Source: Bacteroidales bacterium (GTDB taxonomy: Bacteria; Bacteroidota; Bacteroidia; Bacteroidales; Muribaculaceae). From it: a stretch of DNA of 64,000 nt. The stretch spans positions 1 through 64,000 of the forward strand of contig JAJBUG010000016.1 of NCBI GenBank assembly GCA_020860515.1, in the 5' to 3' direction. The notes below the pieces were generated by a model that saw only the letters and a list, made by a program, of their open reading frames with translations, made no database searches and was not told the origin of the DNA. The position numbers and the translations under genes were made by a program. This document shows, piece by piece, positions 53,175 through 62,171 of the stretch (the first letter of the stretch is position 1; every line of letters starts with the position of its first letter).

Positions 53175-54722
53175 ATGTTTAAAGACCAACCCAAGGGGTT
53201 AATCCCCGCCGCGTTGAGCAATATGGGCGAGCGCTTTGGTTACTACATCATGAATGCAGTGCTTGTACTGTTCCTTTGCTCTAAGTTCGGCCTTGATGGC
53301 CCTACGGCCACTATCATCTACAGTGTATTCTACGCTGGAATCTACATCCTAAGCCTTGTAGGCGGTATCATTGCAGATAAGACAATGAACTACAAGGGCA
53401 CCATCATCTGGGGTCTCATCATTATGACTTGTGGATATATCATCCTGGCAATCCCAGTATTTGGTGCTGATTTCCAGCACATGACGGGAATCTTGGTGCT
53501 TACGTGCGTAGCTCTTTTCTTGATTGCATTTGGCAATGGCCTTTTCAAGGGCAACCTCCAAGCTATCGTTGGCCAGCTTTATGACAATCCACGCTATGCC
53601 GACAAGCGCGACTCTGGTTTCCAGATTTTCTATGTATTCATTAACATTGGCGGCTTGGTGGCTCCCTTTGTAGCTCCCCTGCTCCGCTCATGGTGGCTTG
53701 GCACCAACGGCTTTGTTTACAATGCCGACTTCCCCGCTCTCTGCCATCAAGCTCTATCGGTAACCGATAATATGAACATGGAGAATGCAGCCAATTTCTG
53801 GGCTCTCCTTACACAGGCCGCTCCACAAGCCGCAATCACCGTGAACAGTGCATGGGCTGAGGTGCAACAATTCTGCACTGAATATCTGACTGTGTTCAAC
53901 ACTGGCGTGCATTATTCATTCTTTGCCTCAGTGGCTGCCATGCTGATCTCGCTTTGCATATTTGTGGCTACCAAGAATGGTCTTCCCAATCCAGCCAAAA
54001 AAGAGGCAGTGGTATCGCAAGATTATACCCCTGAAGAGAAGCGCGCCATGGCCAACGAAATCCGTCAGCGCATGTATGCCCTCTTCGCTGTGCTTGGCAT
54101 CGCTGTATTCTTCTGGTTCTCATTCCACCAAAATGGCACCTCGCTTTCACTGTTCGCCCGCGACTTCGTAGTCACCAAGTCGATTGCTCCTGAGATTTGG
54201 CAAGCCATCAATCCATTCTTTGTGATTGTGCTTACTCCTGTGATTATTTGGTATTTCGCCTTTTTGCAGCGTCGCGGCAAGGTGTTCTCCACTCCCAAGA
54301 AGATCGGCATAGGCATGGGTATTGCTGCCATCGGCTATATCTTCCTGGTAGTAATCAGCATTTGCATGAATTATCCCTCAGGCGATGAGTTCCGAGGCAT
54401 GGCCGAGGCTGTGCGCGAGGCTATGAAGGTAGGGCCGTGGGTACTTATCCTCTTCTATTTCTTCATGACAGTGGCCGAACTCTTCATTTCGCCTCTTGGC
54501 TTGAGCTTCGTATCAAAAGTTGCTCCCAAGCACATGCAGGGCCTCTGCCAAGGCTTGTGGCTGGGAGCCACCGCAGTTGGCAACCTGCTGCTGTGGATTG
54601 GCCCGCTTATGTACGACAACTGGCCCCTGTGGCTGGCTTGGACAGTGTTTGCCGCTGTATGCCTAATCTCGATGGGCACCATGTTTGCAATGCTACGCTG
54701 GCTCGAACGAGTAACTAATTAG
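53175..54722 (+). CDS. POT-family peptide transporter 1 (MFS)
   Basis: The 515-residue inner-membrane protein has about 12-14 hydrophobic helices. Its N-terminus MGERFGYYIMNAVLVLFL corresponds to the first helix of proton-coupled oligopeptide transporters, and GNGLFKGNLQAIVGQLY with a downstream FQIFYVFINIGG fits the PTR2 signature. The usual ExxER motif reads N-M-G-E-R, so the first Glu is replaced. It is one of two adjacent, related transporters; import of di- or tripeptides is the likely role. Confidence 0.87.
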   Translation: MFKDQPKGLIPAALSNMGERFGYYIMNAVLVLFLCSKFGLDGPTATIIYSVFYAGIYILSLVGGIIADKTMNYKGTIIWGLIIMTCGYIILAIPVFGADFQHMTGILVLTCVALFLIAFGNGLFKGNLQAIVGQLYDNPRYADKRDSGFQIFYVFINIGGLVAPFVAPLLRSWWLGTNGFVYNADFPALCHQALSVTDNMNMENAANFWALLTQAAPQAAITVNSAWAEVQQFCTEYLTVFNTGVHYSFFASVAAMLISLCIFVATKNGLPNPAKKEAVVSQDYTPEEKRAMANEIRQRMYALFAVLGIAVFFWFSFHQNGTSLSLFARDFVVTKSIAPEIWQAINPFFVIVLTPVIIWYFAFLQRRGKVFSTPKKIGIGMGIAAIGYIFLVVISICMNYPSGDEFRGMAEAVREAMKVGPWVLILFYFFMTVAELFISPLGLSFVSKVAPKHMQGLCQGLWLGATAVGNLLLWIGPLMYDNWPLWLAWTVFAAVCLISMGTMFAMLRWLERVTN

Positions 54723-54801
54723 TGGTTTGGTGGTTTGGTGGTTTGGTGGTCAAAAGTCATAAAAACACCAATTCACTAAACCACTAAATCACCAAAACAC
54801 C
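54723..54801. repeat. Octameric GGTTTGGT repeat and complementary CCACTAAA segments
   Basis: Three and a half TGGTTTGG units (54724-54750) are followed by CACCA/CCACTAAATCACCAAAACACC-like sequence (54775-54801, described in part). This can pair back on the units, forming an imperfect hairpin between the two transporter genes. Confidence 0.7.
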
Positions 54802-54808
54802 ATTTTAT

Positions 54809-56515
54809 ATGTTTAAGAATCAACCTACTGGACTTTATATCCTGTCGCTCGCCAATACAGGCGAGCGATTCGGATATTACACGATGCTGGCCGTGCTGGT
54901 GCTTTTCTTGAAGTCGAAATTCGGCTTGGACGAGGCAGTAGTGGGTCAGATATACGGCTTGTTCCTGGGTGTGTCGTATTTTCTGCCCATGTTCGGCGGC
55001 GCCCTGGCTGACCGCTGGAGCTACAACAAATGCGTAATCTTGGGCATGGCCATCATGGCCGTGGGCTATTTGGTGATAGCCCTGCCGAGCGGGTTCCGCA
55101 GCGACGAAGCCATCACGATGCTTATCGTAGGCCTGGGACTAATTGCAGTGGGCACTGGCCTGTTCAAAGGCAATATCCAAGTGCTTATTGGCGACCTTTA
55201 CAACGAGCCCCGATACAAGCAACAACGCGACAACGGCTTCAATATCTTCTACATGATATTCAACCTTGGGGCTCTATTCGCTCCAATGATGGCTACATGG
55301 CTGTCAGAATATTCTCTGGCAGCAAACGGCTTTGTTTACAACGGCGCGATTCCTGGCATTTGCAATGCAGTGTTGGCTGGCAATGCCTTGTCGGCTGAGC
55401 AATTGGCCATAGTGCAGCAATATGCTGGCTCAGCCAACCTTACCGAATGGTGCACTGCATATATGGATGCCCTTAGCACTGGCTATGGCTACACCTTTGC
55501 CGTGGCTTTCGCATCGGTAATTCTTAGCTATCTGATTTATGCCATTGGCCATCGCACATTCAAGCATGTCTGCATCGACCGTGGCGGATCCAAAAAGTCA
55601 GCAGCCGCTGCCACCGCCTATCCCGAGCTTACGCCCGAGCAGACACGCAGCCGCATGGTCGCTCTCTTCTTAGTTTTTGGCGTGGTAATATTCTTCTGGA
55701 TGATTTACATGCAGAATGGCGCAACCCTCACCCTCTTCGCCGAGAACTGCACGGCATCAGAGTGCGGAGGCGCTACTCGCATCGGCTTCAATGTATGGGC
55801 ACTGGTGGTGATTGCAGTCGGCGTGTTCGCCCTCTTTGGCATTTTCCAGAACAAGACCGCTAAGAGCCGCATCATAGCTGGCGTAATTCTTGCTGCATGC
55901 GTTGGAGTGATTGCCTGGATTTATAGCCAGACTCCCAATCCCGTAACTGCCATCCAACCTCAGATTTACCAGCAATTCGACCCCTTCTATGTGGTAGCGT
56001 TCACCCCAGTGTTCTTGGCCATCTTCACGTGGCTTGGCAAGCGCGGCAAAGAGCCGTCAGCGCCCCGCAAGATTGGCTATGGCATGGTGATGCTGGGCGT
56101 GGCATTCGTGGTTATGATTTTCGCCTCGCTTGGCTGCACAGTAAATGCCAACGGCCAGGTTTCAGGTTCAGCTTCACCCAACTGGCTTATGTTGACCTAT
56201 CTGATAATGGTGATTTCTGAACTTTTGCTTCAGCCAATCGGAGCCTCGTTTGTAACCCAGGTGGCACCTCCCAAATACAAAGGTGCAATGATGGGCTGCT
56301 GGTTCTTGGCTGCTGCCGTCGGCAATTATCTTACTTCGATTCCGATGCTCTTGTGGGGCAAGGTATCGATGCCTGTGCTTTGGGCAATTCTCGTAGGCCT
56401 CTGCTTGTTGGCAGCTGGTTTCATCTTCAGTATCATGAAGCGTCTTGAAGCCGTTACCTCTGAGAGCACCGCCCCAGCTGAAGAAGCCACATCAATCGAA
56501 GCCGAAATGGCTTAG
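54809..56515 (+). CDS. POT-family peptide transporter 2 (MFS)
   Basis: The 568-residue inner-membrane protein is related to transporter 1. It has NTGERFGYYTMLAVLVLFL at helix 1, GTGLFKGNIQVLIGDLYNEPRYKQQRDNGFN in the PTR2 signature region (described in part), and 12-14 helices. It differs by longer loops and an acidic C-terminal tail (ESTAPAEEATSIEAE). The first Glu of ExxER is again replaced by Asn. Together the two genes probably supply peptide uptake; different peptide sizes or affinities are possible (inference). Confidence 0.87.
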   Translation: MFKNQPTGLYILSLANTGERFGYYTMLAVLVLFLKSKFGLDEAVVGQIYGLFLGVSYFLPMFGGALADRWSYNKCVILGMAIMAVGYLVIALPSGFRSDEAITMLIVGLGLIAVGTGLFKGNIQVLIGDLYNEPRYKQQRDNGFNIFYMIFNLGALFAPMMATWLSEYSLAANGFVYNGAIPGICNAVLAGNALSAEQLAIVQQYAGSANLTEWCTAYMDALSTGYGYTFAVAFASVILSYLIYAIGHRTFKHVCIDRGGSKKSAAAATAYPELTPEQTRSRMVALFLVFGVVIFFWMIYMQNGATLTLFAENCTASECGGATRIGFNVWALVVIAVGVFALFGIFQNKTAKSRIIAGVILAACVGVIAWIYSQTPNPVTAIQPQIYQQFDPFYVVAFTPVFLAIFTWLGKRGKEPSAPRKIGYGMVMLGVAFVVMIFASLGCTVNANGQVSGSASPNWLMLTYLIMVISELLLQPIGASFVTQVAPPKYKGAMMGCWFLAAAVGNYLTSIPMLLWGKVSMPVLWAILVGLCLLAAGFIFSIMKRLEAVTSESTAPAEEATSIEAEMA

Positions 56516-56577
56516 GTTGCAAAGGTTGGCAAATTTTTATTAATTGTCGGTTTTATTTGATTAAATTTCTTTTATCA

Positions 56578-56610
56578 TTTGTGACTGCATTTTTATAATT
56601 GCTAATTTTG
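56578..56610 (+). promoter_or_regulatory. Promoter of the outer-membrane beta-barrel gene
   Basis: TTTG (56578-56581), 21 bases and TAATTTTG (56603-56610) match the consensus. The ATG is only four bases after the box, so the mRNA would have almost no leader. Confidence 0.65.
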
Positions 56611-56614
56611 CAAC

Positions 56615-59428
56615 ATGAAAAATGCAGTCACTCTTATATTACTAAGCTTGCTGGGGTTTGCCATTGCAAATGCCTACAACATCAAAGGCACGGTCGTCGA
56701 CGAAACTCAAGCGCCGATGCCGAAAGCCACTGTCCGCGTACTTACCCAGAAGGACAGTACTGCCGTGAAAGGAGCGATAACAAATGAAAACGGACGTTTC
56801 GACATTTCTGACGTGGCCAAAGGAACCTACATCCTCGAAACCACCTACGTTGGCTACAGCCCAGTGTACCAAAACATTGAGCTGAAGCAAAATCTCAACG
56901 TAGGCACAATCAAACTGGCCGAAAACGCCCAAGTGCTCAAGGATCTCACCGTAACTGGTATCAAAACCCCCATCAAGGTGATGGAGGATACTGTTGAGTT
57001 CAATGCCGACAGCTACAAGACTCAGCCCAATGCCGTGGTTGAGGACCTGCTGAAGCGTCTGCCGGGGGTGGAGGTTGACAGCGAGGGCAAAATCACTCAC
57101 AACGGCAAGGAAATCACAAAAATCCTTGTCGATGGCAAGGAATTTTTCAGTGACGACCCCAAGGTAGCGTCGAAGAACTTGCCTGTGAATATGGTTGAAA
57201 AGCTTCAAGTAATCGACCGCAAGAGCGACTTGGCCCGAATGACAGGGGTGGATGATGGCGAGGACGAAACCGTGATCAATCTTTCGGTAAAGCCAGGCAT
57301 GAAGAATGGCTGGTTTGGCACCGTTGAGGGCGGTTATGGCACCGACGAACGTTACAAGGCTTCGTTCAATGTCAACCGTTTCTGGAATGGCAATCAGATT
57401 ACATTTATCGGAGGGGCCAACAATGTCAACGACCTAAATTTCACCGACGGCGGAGCCAACCGATTCCAACGCTTCGGCGGGAGCAACGGCATCACCACTT
57501 CACGCGCTTTTGGCATCAACTTCAACGTGGGCAAGGATGAAATCTTCCGCGTGGGCGGCGATGTGATGTACAGTCACAGCAAGCGCGACACTCGCACTGA
57601 GCTAAGCCGCCAATATCTGTTCACCGACTCTACTTCCTACTACGATAGCAAGAAGAACACTCTCGACAAAGGCGACAACCTGCGAGCCGATTTCCGAATC
57701 CAGTGGAATCCTGACTCATTCAATACCTTGGAGGTGCGACCCAACTTCTCTCTTAACTACAGCAACAGCTGGAGCGATGAAGTGAGTGAAAATTATGCCG
57801 GTATCGTAAACAGCGACTTGCGCGGGCGCCAAGTAAATAAGAGCATCAATGAAATGACCAGCAAGGGACATTCATTTGAGTTTGGAACCCGCATTATCTA
57901 CAATCATAATTTCAAGCAGCATCGCGGACGTTCGTTCTCGATTATGGCCAATATCCGCACCAGCAATGTTCGCGAGAAAACCAATACCTACAGCTGGAAC
58001 CAATTCTATTTGCTCAACGACTCGATCGACCTCTACGATCAGTTCGCCAACAACCACACGTGGAGCAATACCTTCTCAAGCCGCATCACCTGGACTGAGC
58101 CTCTGGGCGACGTAAAGAAGGGCAACTTCCTGACCTTTGCATACCAATTCCAATACCGATGGAATAATGCCGACAAGCTTACTTACGACCATCCCGTTAC
58201 CTTCCCTGATGGCTGGGAAGGAACTCCCATCATCAGCGACGAGGAGGTACTCGATGAAGATCTTAGCAACCGATTCCGCAACAATTACATGAATCAGGAT
58301 ATCCGCGTGGGTTACAAGCATGTGTCGAAAACACAGAATGTTGACGTAGGTCTGTCATTGGTGCCTCAGATGTCAAAATCAACCGACCTCATCAATGATG
58401 CAAAATCTATTCCCACCCGCTGGGTATGGAATTATGCTCCATATATGCGCTATCGATGGAAGATGAGCAACACACGCTCGATGCACATCGACTATAACGG
58501 ACGCTCATCACAACCCTCGATGACCCAGTTGCAACCCGTGGCCGATATGAGCAATCCTCTCAATATCGTGCAAGGTAATCCTGACTTGAAGCCATCGTTC
58601 ACCCACAATCTCATGGGCCGCTTCCAGGATTTCCAGCCCGAAGCCCAGCGAGCCATTATGGCAATGTTGCGCGCTTCGATGACACAAAATTCTATCGTGT
58701 CGCGCACCACATTCAACTCTGAGACTGGCGGACAATATACCACCTATGAGAATGTCAATGGCGTGTTCAACATCAATGGCTTTGCCATGATTTCCTTCCC
58801 ATTCCGCAACAAGGCTTTTACATTCAATAATCATATCGGCCTTGGCTACAACCAGCAAGTGGGTTATGTGAATGGGTCGAAGAACAAAACTGGCAACTTC
58901 AATCTCAACGAAAGTTTTGGAGTGGCATGGCGTCCCGACAACATTGAGCTGGAGTTGCGCCCCCAATACAGCCTGCAGACCACCCACAGCACGGCTCAGT
59001 CGTCGAACAACCGCACCGTGCATAGCTTCGGTGGCCGCTTCACAGGCACCTATTATACTCCCTTCGGCCTCGTGCTTAACACCGATCTCAACTACAGCGC
59101 CAACCGAGGATATGGCGAGGGTTACAATAAAAATGAGTGGATGTGGAATGCCACCATTTCTTATCAATTCCTGCGCGATCGCTCTCTTACACTGTCAGTT
59201 ACGGCTCAAGACCTGCTGCAGCAGCGAAGCAATATTCAAAGAAATATCACAAATAATTACATCCAGGATGCAATATATAACAGTTTGACACGTTATTTTA
59301 TGGTAACGGTTTCCTACAAGTTCAATACCTTTGGCCAAGGTAACGAACCTGAAAGCAGAAATCGTCGCCGTTGGGGCGGTCCGGGCGGAGGCCCTGGAGG
59401 TCCACCTCCTGGTGGAGGCCCCAGATGA
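56615..59428 (+). CDS. Outer-membrane beta-barrel protein, TonB-receptor-like (CarboxypepD_reg plus barrel)
   Basis: The 937-residue protein has a signal peptide (about 1-20), a carboxypeptidase-regulatory-like domain (YNIKGTVVDETQAPMPKATV onward, to about 110) and a plug-like region (VVEDLLKRLPGVEVDSEGKI; KILVDGKEFFSDDP). A long barrel of aromatic-rich strands follows. This is the PF14905-type outer-membrane family rather than SusC. The C-terminus does not end at the last strand (FMVTVSYKFNTF) but continues into a Gly-Pro-rich tail of about 30 residues. No SusD partner is present. The substrate is unknown; siderophore, metal or peptide are all possible. Confidence 0.85.
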   Translation: MKNAVTLILLSLLGFAIANAYNIKGTVVDETQAPMPKATVRVLTQKDSTAVKGAITNENGRFDISDVAKGTYILETTYVGYSPVYQNIELKQNLNVGTIKLAENAQVLKDLTVTGIKTPIKVMEDTVEFNADSYKTQPNAVVEDLLKRLPGVEVDSEGKITHNGKEITKILVDGKEFFSDDPKVASKNLPVNMVEKLQVIDRKSDLARMTGVDDGEDETVINLSVKPGMKNGWFGTVEGGYGTDERYKASFNVNRFWNGNQITFIGGANNVNDLNFTDGGANRFQRFGGSNGITTSRAFGINFNVGKDEIFRVGGDVMYSHSKRDTRTELSRQYLFTDSTSYYDSKKNTLDKGDNLRADFRIQWNPDSFNTLEVRPNFSLNYSNSWSDEVSENYAGIVNSDLRGRQVNKSINEMTSKGHSFEFGTRIIYNHNFKQHRGRSFSIMANIRTSNVREKTNTYSWNQFYLLNDSIDLYDQFANNHTWSNTFSSRITWTEPLGDVKKGNFLTFAYQFQYRWNNADKLTYDHPVTFPDGWEGTPIISDEEVLDEDLSNRFRNNYMNQDIRVGYKHVSKTQNVDVGLSLVPQMSKSTDLINDAKSIPTRWVWNYAPYMRYRWKMSNTRSMHIDYNGRSSQPSMTQLQPVADMSNPLNIVQGNPDLKPSFTHNLMGRFQDFQPEAQRAIMAMLRASMTQNSIVSRTTFNSETGGQYTTYENVNGVFNINGFAMISFPFRNKAFTFNNHIGLGYNQQVGYVNGSKNKTGNFNLNESFGVAWRPDNIELELRPQYSLQTTHSTAQSSNNRTVHSFGGRFTGTYYTPFGLVLNTDLNYSANRGYGEGYNKNEWMWNATISYQFLRDRSLTLSVTAQDLLQQRSNIQRNITNNYIQDAIYNSLTRYFMVTVSYKFNTFGQGNEPESRNRRRWGGPGGGPGGPPPGGGPR

Positions 59429-59560
59429 CACAAATGTTAAAATAGTTTAAATCGCAATAGCCGATTAAACATTCTTACTGCTTGGATTGTCTTATTAGTA
59501 CAAACAGCAGAAAGAAGCAAGGCAAAAAAGAATTAGTTTTTTCATAGGATTAGATTTTTA

Positions 59561-59601
59561 GACAAATCGGTTGTCGTGAGACAACCGATTTGTCTTTTTT
59601 T
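59561..59601 (+). terminator. Strong rho-independent terminator before the rho gene
   Basis: A perfect 15-bp stem (59561-59575 with 59580-59594) with a GTGA loop is followed by a T-run of seven. Confidence 0.95.
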
Positions 59602-59643
59602 ACCAAAAATAGTAATATTTAGTTACAACAATGCTGCATAAAT

Positions 59644-59674
59644 TTTGTTATTTAAAAAAAAGTGAGTAACTTTG
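59644..59674 (+). promoter_or_regulatory. Promoter of rho
   Basis: TTTG (59644-59647), 19 bases and TAACTTTG (59667-59674) match the consensus exactly. The rho start is 240 bases downstream. Confidence 0.87.
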
Positions 59675-59700
59675 CAATGTTTCCTAAAAATCCATACCTA

Positions 59701-59817
59701 ATGCCTCTCGGCACAGCTCTATCCACATCTTTTAAGGGCTTAATTGGGAACTTAGCGTATCATCAGCTGGATTTTATGGGAGATTGCCTGAAAGATACTA
59801 CAATTGCCATACGTTAG
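59701..59817 (+). other. Possible leader ORF and structured 5' leader of rho
   Basis: The leader 59680-59913 contains an open frame of 38 codons from ATG 59701 (46 from 59677) ending TAG at 59815-59817, which starts MPLGTALSTSFKGLIG. Further down, CAGCCCC (from 59852) can pair with GGGGTGCTG (ending near 59896) around a GACTGAGTC palindrome. Rho genes are often autoregulated in their leaders, so the region is a plausible control element. Whether the ORF is translated is unknown. Confidence 0.35.
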
Positions 59818-59913
59818 AGACTTTAACATTCCGTTATTATAGATTACACGCCAGCCCCCGACTGAGTCGTCGTGGACGTGACTTGGGGTGCTGTGTGAGA
59901 ACTTTAATCCAAC

Positions 59914-61992
59914 ATGAATAAAATCGAAGAACTACAAGCCATGAGCGTAGATGAGCTCAAGAGCGTAGCAGACCAATTAGGATTGCAGAACTACGACCCC
60001 GACAATCGCGAGGCTTTGCAATATGCTATTATCGATCAATTGGCCAGCGATTATGCCAAGAGCGCTATCAACAATGGGCAAGCAGCTCCCAAAACAGGGA
60101 AAAAGCGCGGGCCCAAGCCTGGCTATAAGAAAAAAACAAAGAATCAGCCTCAAGAGGGTGGCGCAGAAGCTGCCGCTGAAAGCGAAGTGCCTGAAGCCCC
60201 AGCCGAGAATAATGCCCCTGGCGACGAGGCACCTAAGAAAAAACGTGGTCGCCCCCGCAAAAATCCAGAGCCTGAGCCTCCAAAACTCACAGCCAAGCAA
60301 AAAAAGGAAGCTGCAAAAAAGGCAGCCGCCGAGGCTTTGGCTAAGGACAACATCGCTATGCTCCCTGCACCACAAGAGAACAATTTGCCCGAAACCGAGC
60401 CCGAGCTCCCAGCCAACGAGCCTATGACTGACCCACAACCAATTTACGACCAGACTCCACAACCCGAAATTCAAGACACATATCTGCCCGAGCTTCCTGA
60501 GGAAGAAATGCTCGACCAGCCTATCGACCAACCCGACGAAGAACCTCAATTTGAAGAACCCATTGAGAGCGGCCAGCGAGTATTCACACCCAAAGGCTCT
60601 GACAACCGCACTGACAGTGCTTTCGGTTCGTTCTTCCCCCGCAGCGAAGGCCGCAAATTCACACCACGCAGCCAGAAAGAGCGGGAAGAGGCAGCGCAGC
60701 GAGCTGCAGAAATGCCACCGATGCCCGAGCCTCAGATGCCAAAGCAGCCTATTATCTTAGCCGAGCCGGGCCAAGTGATTCCAAATCCTCCAGGCACTGG
60801 CAAAAAGAATAAGAAAAATCGCAATTACCAAAAGCCTCAGCCACCGATGCCATTGGTGCCTGAATATGACTTCACCGATCTTATCGAAGCTAACGGCGTG
60901 CTGGAAGTAACCACCGAAGGCCATGGCTTCCTGCGCTCAAGCGACTATAATTATATGCCATCGCCTGATGATATTCTGGTATCGGCCCAGCAGATAAAAA
61001 TGTACGGTCTCAAGCCTGGCGATGTGGTAGAATGTATGATTCGTCCTCCGCGCGAGGGAGAGAAATATTTCCCCATGACATCGGTGTTCAGCGTAAATGG
61101 ACGCAGCCCCGAATTTATTCGCGACCGTGTGCCGTTTGAGCATCTCACACCGCTTTTCCCCAACGAGAAGTTTGACCTCACCAGCAATCCTGACACTTGC
61201 AACATTTCTACCCGAGTGGTGGATATGTTCTCGCCCATCGGCAAGGGACAGCGCGGATTGATAGTGGCCCCACCTAAGACTGGTAAAACTCTGCTGCTCA
61301 AGGATATCGCCAATGCAATCGCGCAGAACCATCCAGAGACCTACATTATGATTCTGCTCATCGATGAGCGTCCCGAGGAAGTGACGGATATGATTCGCAG
61401 CGTAAATGCCGAGGTGATTGCATCTACATTCGACGAACCCGCCGACCGCCATGTGAAGATTGCAGGAATCGTGCTTGACAAGGCAAAGCGTCTGGTGGAA
61501 TGTGGCCATGATGTAGTAATTCTGCTCGACTCAATCACTCGCCTGGCCCGCGCATACAACACTGTGTCGCCCGCATCAGGCAAAATCCTCTCGGGTGGCG
61601 TAGATGCCAATGCTCTGCAAAAGCCGAAGCGATTCTTCGGAGCAGCCCGCAACATCGAGAACGGCGGCAGCCTTACCATCATTGCTACAGCCCTGACCGA
61701 AACCAGCTCGAAGATGGACGAGGTAATTTTCGAGGAGTTCAAGGGCACTGGCAATATGGAGCTGCAGCTCGACCGCAAGCTCAGCAATAAGCGCGTGTTC
61801 CCTGCCGTGGACATCATGGCATCTTCTACTCGCCGCGACGACTTGCTGCTGCGTCCTGAGACCCTCAACCGCATGTGGATTCTGCGCAAATTCCTCAGCG
61901 ACCGCAACAGCATCGAAGCTATGGAATTTATCAAAGATCGCATGGAGCGCACTCGCGACAACGATGAGTTGCTGCGCACAATGAACGACTAA
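59914..61992 (+). CDS. rho: Transcription termination factor Rho with long disordered insert
   Basis: The 692-residue hexameric RNA helicase has the Rho_N domain (residues 1-50). A low-complexity, Lys-, Pro-, Glu-rich insert follows (about 55-310), with AT-hook-like [15 protein letters not shown]. The cold-shock RNA-binding domain ([15 protein letters not shown], about 327 onward) and the RecA-type ATPase come next, with Walker A PPKTGKT around residue 458, [13 protein letters not shown] and [14 protein letters not shown]. coli Rho has 419 residues and no such insert. Inserts of this type are known in Bacteroidetes, and in B. thetaiotaomicron Rho the disordered region has been linked to phase separation. 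Confidence 0.96.
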   Translation: MNKIEELQAMSVDELKSVADQLGLQNYDPDNREALQYAIIDQLASDYAKSAINNGQAAPKTGKKRGPKPGYKKKTKNQPQEGGAEAAAESEVPEAPAENNAPGDEAPKKKRGRPRKNPEPEPPKLTAKQKKEAAKKAAAEALAKDNIAMLPAPQENNLPETEPELPANEPMTDPQPIYDQTPQPEIQDTYLPELPEEEMLDQPIDQPDEEPQFEEPIESGQRVFTPKGSDNRTDSAFGSFFPRSEGRKFTPRSQKEREEAAQRAAEMPPMPEPQMPKQPIILAEPGQVIPNPPGTGKKNKKNRNYQKPQPPMPLVPEYDFTDLIEANGVLEVTTEGHGFLRSSDYNYMPSPDDILVSAQQIKMYGLKPGDVVECMIRPPREGEKYFPMTSVFSVNGRSPEFIRDRVPFEHLTPLFPNEKFDLTSNPDTCNISTRVVDMFSPIGKGQRGLIVAPPKTGKTLLLKDIANAIAQNHPETYIMILLIDERPEEVTDMIRSVNAEVIASTFDEPADRHVKIAGIVLDKAKRLVECGHDVVILLDSITRLARAYNTVSPASGKILSGGVDANALQKPKRFFGAARNIENGGSLTIIATALTETSSKMDEVIFEEFKGTGNMELQLDRKLSNKRVFPAVDIMASSTRRDDLLLRPETLNRMWILRKFLSDRNSIEAMEFIKDRMERTRDNDELLRTMND

Positions 61993-62003
61993 ACAACGCT
62001 TCC

Positions 62004-62059
62004 TTTTAATAGAATGCCCCCTCTGCACCGCGCGGTGCAGAGGGGGCATTCTATTAAAA
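62004..62059. terminator. Perfect 56-bp palindrome after rho
   Basis: The arms 62004-62031 and 62032-62059 (28 bp each) are exact reverse complements with no spacer and a very GC-rich centre. The element begins 12 bases after the rho stop and is the likely terminator, although the plus-strand side ends in ATTAAAA rather than a T-run. Confidence 0.8.
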
Positions 62060-62105
62060 GATTTGATTAATAATTGCGAACACTCGATTATTTTCTACGT
62101 TATTA

Positions 62106-62139
62106 TTTTAGGAGGCTTAGCCACGGGCACCTCCTAAAA
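62106..62139 (+). promoter_or_regulatory. Hairpin in the leader of the AspT-type transporter gene
   Basis: TTTTAGGAGG (62106-62115) and CCTCCTAAAA (62130-62139) are exact complements around a 14-base loop, 32 bases before the start codon. The left arm contains AGGAGG. Control of translation or transcription is possible but not shown. Confidence 0.5.
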
Positions 62140-62171
62140 ATGAGAGAAACACACTATTTAAACTGTTTATT

